Assembly (NCBI GenBank): GCA_021820675.1
Contig: JAKADI010000134.1
Location: forward strand, 1 to 5,918
Reading direction: 5' to 3'
DNA length: 5,918 bases
Source: Bacillota bacterium
GTDB lineage: Bacteria; Bacillota; Sulfobacillia; Sulfobacillales; Sulfobacillaceae
A model generated the notes under the pieces. The model was not told the origin of the DNA. It ran no database searches and saw nothing but the letters and a program-made list of their open reading frames with translations. The stretch's first letter is position 1, and the number at the start of each line of letters is the position of its first letter. Made by a program: the position numbers and the translations under genes. Shown piece by piece: positions 1 through 4,622 of the stretch.

Positions 1-10
1 TTGCACCCAC
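1..10 (-). CDS. 5' end of a divergent gene running off the left edge (putative)
   Basis: Only three codons are visible (GTG GGT GCA, starting at base 10 and reading left), so no function can be given. The call rests on the signals in front of it. Reading the minus strand, a long purine run with the core GGGAGGGAG (bases 17-25) ends 6 bases before the GTG, which is ideal Shine-Dalgarno placement. An extended -10 promoter lies about 50 bases upstream (61-66). The gene would be transcribed divergently from the leader-MarR-ABC operon, so the regulator of that operon may also control it. The start could be chance, since the reading frame cannot be followed beyond the window. Confidence 0.45.
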
Positions 11-60
11 GGGTATCTCCCTCCCTTCCTTGAGAATTGGCTGGTGTGAAACCATTGCTC

Positions 61-89
61 AGTATAGCAGCGGAGGGTTTTTGCATCAT
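61..89 (-). promoter_or_regulatory. Extended -10 promoter for the leftward gene
   Basis: On the minus strand, bases 66-61 read TATACT (5 of 6 to consensus) and are preceded by TGC, giving an extended -10 (TGn-TATACT). A weak -35 candidate, ATGATG (89-84), sits exactly 17 bases upstream. Transcription would begin near base 54, giving a leader of about 45 bases before the GTG at base 10. The weak -35 is tolerable because extended -10 promoters depend less on it. This is a prediction from sequence only. Confidence 0.45.
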
Positions 90-118
90 ACCTCACAGCT
101 CTTCCTGTTCAGTTCTCC

Positions 119-131
119 TACGCATAGCGTA
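119..131. repeat. Small perfect inverted repeat between the divergent promoters
   Basis: TACGC-ATA-GCGTA is a perfect dyad with 5-base arms around a 3-base centre. It lies midway between the leftward promoter (61-89) and the rightward promoter (216-244), a usual place for an operator controlling both. Dyads this short occur by chance, so assignment as a binding site for the MarR-type regulator is only a possibility. Confidence 0.2.
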
Positions 132-215
132 AGACTTAATGTTTGAGTTATTAGATTCGTCATTGTGAAACGATACTGCATCGCGAGCCATGGACATACT
201 TTTCTATTCTATCGG

Positions 216-244
216 TTGACATCATCGTCACTGGTAACTATTCT
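216..244 (+). promoter_or_regulatory. Sigma-A-type promoter of the leader-MarR-ABC operon
   Basis: A perfect -35 TTGACA (216-221) is followed after exactly 17 bases by the -10 TATTCT (239-244, 4 of 6). Transcription would start near base 251, leaving about 90 untranslated bases before the leader ORF. Short repeats flank and overlap the -10: CTATTCT at 204-210 and 238-244, and AACTATT at 236-242 and 258-264. The inverted pair GGTAACT (233-239) and AGTTATCC (266-273), which has one bulged base, brackets the start site. These are where a repressor such as the downstream MarR protein could bind. Confidence 0.65.
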
Positions 245-342
245 CTTCGTATGACCGAACTATTAAGTTATCCAATGTTTTATCATCCCCATGAATTTCG
301 AGGTAGAGAGAGTCTGCAAGGGTAGCAAGGAGGTTTCCAATC

Positions 343-510
343 ATGATCGGGCACAAGTATGAACAACTAATCGATTTCCACAACTCCATGATGCCGTGGA
401 GGATTTCGTGGCGAAAGAACGGGGAATGGAAACCTCGGCAGGGCCCAGGCAACGGCAACCAGGACCGATCCGTCGTCTGCTACAGTGCTTTGAGCAGGTG
501 CCCTCGATGA
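343..510 (+). CDS. 55-codon leader ORF, translationally coupled to the MarR gene
   Basis: A small ORF beginning MIGHKYEQLIDF and ending ALSRCPR. It is not a recognised family; it is rich in Trp, Arg, Gly and Asn and has no membrane segment. Its start is the best translation signal in the window: AAGGAGG (327-333) with 9 bases to the ATG at 343, about 90 bases after the predicted transcription start. Its stop overlaps the favoured MarR start in an ATGA arrangement (507-510), the classic geometry for coupling. It could be a leader peptide whose translation sets the level of the regulator and exporter, or simply a ribosome entry device with an unimportant product. The odd composition argues against a conserved folded protein. 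Confidence 0.5.
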   Translation: MIGHKYEQLIDFHNSMMPWRISWRKNGEWKPRQGPGNGNQDRSVVCYSALSRCPR

Positions 511-1001
511 CATCCAATCGGAATCAACCCAAATTCATCAGCGTTGATGAAGCCATGACGCAGCTTTTGGCTATTCAACAACGTGCAATTTCTTTGTTTG
601 TCGAGCGTCGATCGGAACGTCTTTCGGATCGTCCGACGCGCATCCAAACCCATGTGCTGCACATCGTTCGGGAACATGACACCATCTCGGTGTCCCACTT
701 AGCTCGAATTCTAAGCGTGTCCATGTCCACCGTCAGCCAACTGGTCACTACCCTTGTAGAGCGGGGATGGTTGCGAGTCGACCTGTCGTCCACCGACCGC
801 CGGCGTCACGACATCCACATTACGCAATCCGGTGTTTCGTTATTGGAGGAACGACACCAAAAACGTCTAGCCCGGATAAGACAGGTAATAGAACAATTGA
901 GTCCAGAGGATCGGACGATGTTGGTGACGTTATTAGACCGGAGCGTCACGATTTGGCAGTCCACCGCCAATAGCGAAGGGAGTTCGATTCATGGCCATTG
1001 A
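507..1001 (+). CDS. MarR-family transcriptional regulator
   Basis: A 164-residue winged helix-turn-helix regulator of the MarR family, expected to act as a dimer on operators near its own promoter. The N-terminal dimerisation helix spans about residues 10-38. The winged HTH spans about 57-108, with the recognition region SVSMSTVSQLVTTLVERG (about 70-87) and a basic wing containing TDRRR (96-100). A C-terminal helical part follows (about 109-150). The frame is open back to a GTG at 396, but that start has no Shine-Dalgarno and adds a non-MarR-like extension. The ATG at 507 has AGGTG (496-500) 6 bases upstream, overlaps the leader ORF stop by ATGA, and gives a normal family length. The 3' end overlaps the ABC ATPase gene by 11 bases, so regulator and exporter share a transcript. 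This is probably a repressor relieved by the exported compound, but the ligand is unknown. Confidence 0.88.
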   Translation: MTSNRNQPKFISVDEAMTQLLAIQQRAISLFVERRSERLSDRPTRIQTHVLHIVREHDTISVSHLARILSVSMSTVSQLVTTLVERGWLRVDLSSTDRRRHDIHITQSGVSLLEERHQKRLARIRQVIEQLSPEDRTMLVTLLDRSVTIWQSTANSEGSSIHGH

Positions 1002-1740
1002 AGCAGCCACAAACCCTGTAATTCAAATCGACAATTTATCGCGTACTTACGGCCCAGACGAAGCGACTGTGCATGCTCTTAGGGGAATAAGCTTATCGAT
1101 AAATAGCCAAGAAATGGTCGCCTTAATGGGCCCTTCCGGCAGTGGAAAAACCACCTTAATGAATATTCTTGGCCTTTTTGACCGAGCTACTGGGGGGTTG
1201 TATCGCTTAAACGGCCAGGACATGACCCACTTAAGTCGGCGCCAACAGGCTAGTTACCGCGGACGGCATATCGCCTTTGTATTTCAGGGAATCCACCTCT
1301 TGCCGCGGCTTAGCGCCTTAGCCAATGTTGAACTGCCTATGTCCTATGCCCGTACGCCAAGCGCCCAGCGCCGGAGATCAGCCTTGCGCGCTTTGGAATT
1401 GTTGGGTATTGCCCATCTCAAAGATCGCTATCCCGGTCAAATGTCCGGAGGACAAGCACAACGTGTAGCTATTGCTCGAGCTATTGCCCCCGGCCCGGAT
1501 CTATTGCTGGCCGACGAACCAACCGGCGCCTTGGACCGCAAATCCGGAACCTTAGTTCTTCAAGCCTTTCAGGAACTTCACGAGACAACAGGCGTGAGCA
1601 TTGTCATTGTCACGCACGATCCCCTGGTCGGCCAACATGCAAAGCGCATTGTCTCTTTGGAAGATGGCCAAATCGTGGGTGACGATCCTGTACGGGATCG
1701 TCTCGTGGCATTTTCGCATTCTCGGGGAGGTCAATCATGA
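991..1740 (+). CDS. ABC transporter ATP-binding protein, MacB/LolD/FtsE type
   Basis: A 249-residue nucleotide-binding subunit that would power the permease encoded next. All ABC motifs are present in order: Walker A GPSGSGKT (47-54), Q-loop at Gln99 in VFQG, signature MSGGQ (151-155, Met in place of the usual Leu), Walker B LLLADEP with catalytic Glu176, D-loop GALD (179-182), and switch His209 in VTHD. The stretch [14 protein letters not shown] after the Q-loop is typical of the MacB/LolD/FtsE group of exporters and mechanotransmitters rather than importers. The start ATG at 991 has AAGGGAG (976-982) 8 bases upstream. The gene overlaps the MarR gene by 11 bases and the permease gene by 4 (ATGA). 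It acts at the inner face of the cytoplasmic membrane. The substrate cannot be read from sequence; peptides, antibiotics or lipophilic compounds are usual for the family. Confidence 0.93.
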   Translation: MAIEAATNPVIQIDNLSRTYGPDEATVHALRGISLSINSQEMVALMGPSGSGKTTLMNILGLFDRATGGLYRLNGQDMTHLSRRQQASYRGRHIAFVFQGIHLLPRLSALANVELPMSYARTPSAQRRRSALRALELLGIAHLKDRYPGQMSGGQAQRVAIARAIAPGPDLLLADEPTGALDRKSGTLVLQAFQELHETTGVSIVIVTHDPLVGQHAKRIVSLEDGQIVGDDPVRDRLVAFSHSRGGQS

Positions 1741-2933
1741 ACACCTTTGCCATTGCCTGGGACTCTGTTTGGCATCACCGGACCCGGAGTTTCCTCACGG
1801 CCCTAGGAATTATCATCGGTGTCTTCGCCGTGGTTACTCTTACCTCGCTAGGCGGCGGTGTCCAAAAATACGTTAATCAAAAGTTTGTCGGAGTGGGCGC
1901 TAATTTAATTACGGTTATGCCCGCCCTGCCTCATATCCATAGCAAGGGCCACCACTCGGGATTTGGCGGCCGGAAGGCATTTGCCAATGTCCCTAGCACC
2001 TTAACACCCAGCGACGTAAAGGCTCTCAATCATAGTCGTCATGCCGTGTTGCGGTCTGCAGCGGGAGTAATCACCGTGCCTAGCCTCCTTAGTCGGCCGA
2101 ATCACCATCCGGTGTCAGCCAGCATTTCGGGTGTCTCCTTGCAGTTCTTCTCGATACAAAGCCTGAAAATCAAGACAGGTACGCTAGCCGGGCGTGGCAT
2201 CGTCCTGGGTTCCACAGTGGCAAAAGAACTATTTAACCACCACTCGGCACTAGGGCAGCACGTACTGATCGGTAAGACGCAACTCATTGTGACCGGAATT
2301 TTGCGATCCACGCCAAGTTCGCCAGGATTGAACCCTAACGACACAGCTTATTTGCCACTCAATACGGCCCTCGCCCTCTCCGGACAAAAAACTGTGTCCC
2401 AGATTATTATCTCAGCCTCTTCAGCGCAAAACGTTTCGGCCGCGGTCACGGTAGCCCGACGCATTTTAATGTTCCGACATCCCAGTCACAATTTTAAAAT
2501 CATCACCTCCCAACAGATTCTTAGCACGGTCATTAGCACCACGCGCGTCATAACCGACTTTCTGGCGGGGATAGCCGGAATTGCTCTCTTAGTCGGAGGG
2601 ATCGGCATCATGAACATTATGTTGGTCACAGTAAGTGAGCGGTTTCGGGAGATTGGCATTCGAAAGGCGCTAGGAGCCCGTGATGGCGATATTGTCATAC
2701 AGTTTTTAACGGAATCCGTATTGCTGTCCGTAATTGGAGGAATTACCGGAACAATCTTTGCTGGAATCGCGACGCACGTTGTCGGTAAGTTGGTGGGGAT
2801 TCCTGCGAATCTGACACTCGGTTCCGTGTTAACAGCCGTGGTATTCTCTATTGGCGTGGGTGTAATATTTGGGGTGCTCCCTGCCATCCGGGCCGCAAGG
2901 CTTATGCCTGCCGAAGCCCTTCGAAGCGATTAG
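1737..2933 (+). CDS. ABC transporter permease, MacB/FtsX family
   Basis: A 398-residue permease with the four-helix MacB layout. TM1 spans about residues 20-39 after a basic N-terminus (HHRTRSF). A large extracellular MacB-PCD domain covers about 42-270, followed by an FtsX domain with TM2 (about 274-297), TM3 (about 323-349) and TM4 (about 360-383). The diagnostic cytoplasmic coupling segment GGIGIMNIMLVTVSERFREI (287-306) and the following GIRKALGA (307-314) are present. The C-terminus IRAARLMPAEALRSD is also typical. The start ATG at 1737 has GGGGAGG (1724-1730) 6 bases upstream and overlaps the ATPase stop. Residues 66-73 form a histidine cluster (HIHSKGHH) where relatives usually have a Gly/Ser-rich loop. 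It would work as a dimer with the ATPase, moving substrates outward or from the outer leaflet. No adaptor (HlyD/MacA) gene is visible beside it. Confidence 0.93.
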   Translation: MNTFAIAWDSVWHHRTRSFLTALGIIIGVFAVVTLTSLGGGVQKYVNQKFVGVGANLITVMPALPHIHSKGHHSGFGGRKAFANVPSTLTPSDVKALNHSRHAVLRSAAGVITVPSLLSRPNHHPVSASISGVSLQFFSIQSLKIKTGTLAGRGIVLGSTVAKELFNHHSALGQHVLIGKTQLIVTGILRSTPSSPGLNPNDTAYLPLNTALALSGQKTVSQIIISASSAQNVSAAVTVARRILMFRHPSHNFKIITSQQILSTVISTTRVITDFLAGIAGIALLVGGIGIMNIMLVTVSERFREIGIRKALGARDGDIVIQFLTESVLLSVIGGITGTIFAGIATHVVGKLVGIPANLTLGSVLTAVVFSIGVGVIFGVLPAIRAARLMPAEALRSD

Positions 2934-2968
2934 GCGCATTCGCTGGGGGAACCCTAGAGCACCCAAAT
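2867..2968. repeat. Imperfect inverted repeat straddling the permease stop
   Basis: ATTTGGGGTGCTC (2867-2879, inside the permease gene) is the reverse complement of GAGCACCCAAAT (2957-2968, after the stop at 2931-2933), with one extra G in the left arm. The arms are 77 bases apart. No T-run follows either arm on either strand, so this is not a standard Rho-independent terminator. It could fold in the mRNA and protect the 3' end, or be chance. No better terminator is seen between the operon and the opposing MFS remnant. Confidence 0.3.
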
Positions 2969-2973
2969 CACTA

Positions 2974-3663
2974 CTAGACTGACTTGTTATCGTTAACCGC
3001 AGGAGTTCCGGGATCCAAAGTCATTGTCTTCGAATATCTCCGGAAGTACCATGCGCCGAAAGAGAAAATGAGCCGAGCGGGCGCTGGGCCAACGGGTATG
3101 ATGACGGCCCCACTAATCCATGCTAGAGTACGATATCGACCAGGACGCGACATAATTTGTCCCGATATAATACTGCCGACAATAAAACTTATCATCATGG
3201 GGGCCATCACCCATCCACTGTCTTGGGCGTTGAGTCCAACCACTCCTTGAACATAAACCGGTAAGAACATCAGGCTTCCAAACATCGTCATGCTCACTAA
3301 GACGCCCAAAACCAGGGACGTACTAAACATGCGATTCTTAAAGAGCCCTGGCATCAATAGCGGATCTGCACTTTTGCGCTCTCATAAGACAAAAAACCCC
3401 AACAAAATGATACCGCTGACAAAAAGAGTCAATTCAGTGGGTGAACCCCAGGCATACTTGGTACCGGCCCATGTGAACCCCAACAAAAGGGGAATCAAGC
3501 CTATAACGAGTCCAACCGATCCAACCCAGTCGACCCTAACATGCTGCTCAGTCCGCACCTGCGGTAAGGTCAAAAATACCCCAATGATGGCCAAGGCGGC
3601 GAATGGTAAGTTAATGTAGAAAACCCAACGCCAGGAAAAAGTATCCGTAATCCACCCGCCGAT
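2974..3663 (-). pseudogene. Broken DHA2-family (EmrB/QacA-type) MFS drug exporter
   Basis: The central part of a 14-helix proton-driven multidrug exporter survives. It opens with GGWITDTFSWRWVFYINLP, which in intact relatives follows the GP-x-x-GG antiporter motif around residue 150. About six membrane segments can then be followed, including the conserved stretches SADPLLMPGLFKNR and LMFLPVYVQGV, and ending near SGQIMSRPGRYR. Three lesions are visible. The N-terminal ~150 codons are missing and replaced by a MarR gene fragment. A TGA interrupts the reading frame at 3384-3382, with clear homology on both sides in one frame. Homology stops near 3088, so the last ~130 or more residues of a normal ~480-520 residue protein are lacking. 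The remaining frame ends at a TAG (2976-2974). A tail-like stretch in another frame stops at 2993. It cannot encode a working transporter. Confidence 0.85.
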
Positions 3664-3970
3664 CCTTTTTGCCGCGTACACGCACCACAAAGTGGCGATT
3701 TTCGAGCCGATCCAACATCACCGTAATTGCACTCGGTGCTACCTCCATCTTTTCAGCCAGGAGGGAGACACTCAATTGGCGATTTTGCTGAATAAAATGC
3801 AACATAAAAACCTGAGCTGACGTCATTTCTAATTGCGCACGACTAATGAGTTGAGGACTCAAGTTTTGCATCAACATAATCAGCGCACCCAATGTTGCCT
3901 TCAGTGTCAAGTCATTCGGATAACGGAAATAGACATGGAGTTGATTGCGATTGCGGGCAAGATGCACCAT
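3656..3970 (-). pseudogene. Truncated MarR-family regulator fused to the MFS remnant
   Basis: Codons 1-105 of a MarR-type winged helix regulator are intact: N-terminal helix region (about 22-45), the core MTSAQVFMLHFIQQNRQL (49-66), the helix-turn-helix from LSVSLLAEKMEVAPSAIT (66-83), and the wing up to GKKDRR (100-105). Immediately after DRR the sequence becomes MFS exporter DNA in a different frame, so translation would add 14 unrelated residues and stop at 3611. The C-terminal ~40 residues, needed for the MarR dimer, are gone. The start ATG at 3970 is chosen only because it opens the frame; no strong Shine-Dalgarno precedes it, and a later start is possible. In the intact ancestor this regulator probably lay directly upstream of the MFS gene and controlled it. 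The fragment retains most of the DNA-binding domain, but residual activity is unlikely without the dimer interface. Confidence 0.8.
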
Positions 3971-4053
3971 GTAAATAAGGCAGGAAACCTAATTGGAAAT
4001 ACCAAGCGCAGAAACGCGACAATTCGACGGGCTGCTCATAAGAAAATTTAAGA

Positions 4054-4072
4054 CTTAGCCTAGGCAACTAAG
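4054..4072. promoter_or_regulatory. Operator-like dyad upstream of the broken MarR gene
   Basis: CTTAGCCTAGGCAACTAAG has outer arms CTTAG/CTAAG that are exact inverted repeats, and contains the perfect 8-base palindrome GCCTAGGC (4058-4065). On the minus strand the core reads TTGCCTAGGC, resembling the TTGC-type half sites common in MarR-family operators. It lies 84 bases upstream of the truncated regulator (start 3970) and 70 bases upstream of the small membrane protein gene (start 4142), in the divergent intergenic region where an autoregulatory site is expected. A TAATAT (4077-4082) just right of it could be a -10 for the plus-strand gene, but no good -35 pairs with it. Its function as an operator is inferred. 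Confidence 0.4.
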
Positions 4073-4141
4073 CACATAATATGTTAATTTTTGAACGACA
4101 CGGTTAACCCACCATCATTTTGGGGAGGATCAAGTACGAAG

Positions 4142-4390
4142 ATGATTCTTGTGGAGATTATTGGGATTGCCTTGTTTTCATTGGCTGTTTGGGACGTGAC
4201 CTTACAAACGCGTGACTATGACCGACATTTAGTCAAAGATTATCACCAGGCCCAAAAGCTAGCCCATCTTATGGGGAAAACTCCTCCAACCTGGGATACT
4301 TTTCGCGAAGAGCCTATTGCGTTCAATATTCGCTTAATGACAAGGGTTTTTAAACCCTCTAAACACGAACAAACCACCGAAAAAATGTAA
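4142..4390 (+). CDS. Small single-span membrane protein of unknown function
   Basis: An 82-residue protein not recognised as any family. Residues 1-20 (starting MILVEIIGIALFSLAVW) form a hydrophobic N-terminal segment long enough to be a membrane anchor. The rest is a charged, soluble region with a possible short helix DYHQAQKLAHLMG (about 32-44) and a basic C-terminus. The frame is open back to a TTG at 4091, but the only Shine-Dalgarno, GGGGAGG (4122-4128), lies inside that extension and serves the ATG at 4142. The 13-base gap is longer than ideal. The gene is divergent from the broken MarR gene and shares its intergenic dyad, so it may once have been controlled by that regulator. Its reality rests on the ribosome binding site and the clean anchor; a chance ORF remains possible. 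Confidence 0.5.
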   Translation: MILVEIIGIALFSLAVWDVTLQTRDYDRHLVKDYHQAQKLAHLMGKTPPTWDTFREEPIAFNIRLMTRVFKPSKHEQTTEKM

Positions 4391-4622
4391 AGTCTGCTAG
4401 TCATCAGCCGTTTGATACGACCATGCGAATCATATGCCAGGCTATTACGCTTAGCGGTATTAATCTCTCAAGTCTGCCAGCCAAAATTAAAAAAAGGCTG
4501 ACACACCAGAAAAGACTGCAGGTCAGATGGAATACACGGCGAGCATACCACGCTTTGCCAACTACCCTGACCCTGGAATGTCCGTAAGAAGCAAGTCACC
4601 ACCTTATTTCGTCTCTGCGTCC
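4391..4622. other. Intergenic stretch without a convincing gene
   Basis: Between the small membrane protein and the GlcD stop no ORF with a credible start, length or family resemblance was found on either strand. The octamer AAGTCTGC occurs at 4390-4397 and 4470-4477, probably by chance. A 5-base hairpin CAGCC/GGCTG (4478-4482 and 4496-4500) encloses an A/T-rich loop. The only feature of likely function is the minus-strand terminator at 4489-4526. Both adjoining genes point into this stretch, and no promoter was noticed. Confidence 0.5.
4489..4526 (-). terminator. Probable Rho-independent terminator after GlcD
   Basis: Read on the minus strand, CTGAC (4526-4522) pairs with GTCAG (4502-4498). 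Some wobble and G-C pairs extend the stem inward past one mismatch. After CC, a run of seven T follows (4495-4489). It lies about 97 bases past the GlcD stop codon, in the right orientation. The stem is short and the loop large, so efficiency may be modest. It suggests GlcD is the last gene of its transcript, with no glcE or glcF gene following. Confidence 0.45.

Noticed and set aside
396..506. Upstream GTG (396) or ATG (426) as the MarR start
   Set aside because: Neither has a properly spaced Shine-Dalgarno; the extra 27-37 residues are Pro/Arg/Gln-rich and unlike MarR N-termini. The ATG at 507 has AGGTG and the coupling overlap.
2486..2887. 133-codon minus-strand frame opposite the permease
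   Set aside because: It is antisense to the strongly conserved FtsX domain, has low-complexity Ile/Pro/Thr composition, and has no start signal or family resemblance.
3382..3384. TGA in the MFS remnant as a recoded (Trp or Sec) codon
   Set aside because: The gene is already inactivated by deletion. TGA acts as a normal stop in the intact genes here (MarR, ATPase), so a nonsense mutation is the plain explanation.
3611..3655. The continuous frame 3970-3611 (minus) as a complete short MarR protein
   Set aside because: Residues after DRR are translated from MFS DNA in the wrong frame, so the apparent C-terminus is an artefact of the deletion.
4091..4141. TTG at 4091 as the start of the small membrane protein
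   Set aside because: No ribosome binding site precedes it and the GGGGAGG lies inside the extension. It would also place 17 polar residues before the membrane segment.
4478..4500. CAGCC/GGCTG hairpin as a terminator
   Set aside because: The T-rich run is in its loop and no T-run follows the stem on either strand. The overlapping CTGAC/GTCAG stem followed by T7 on the minus strand fits better.
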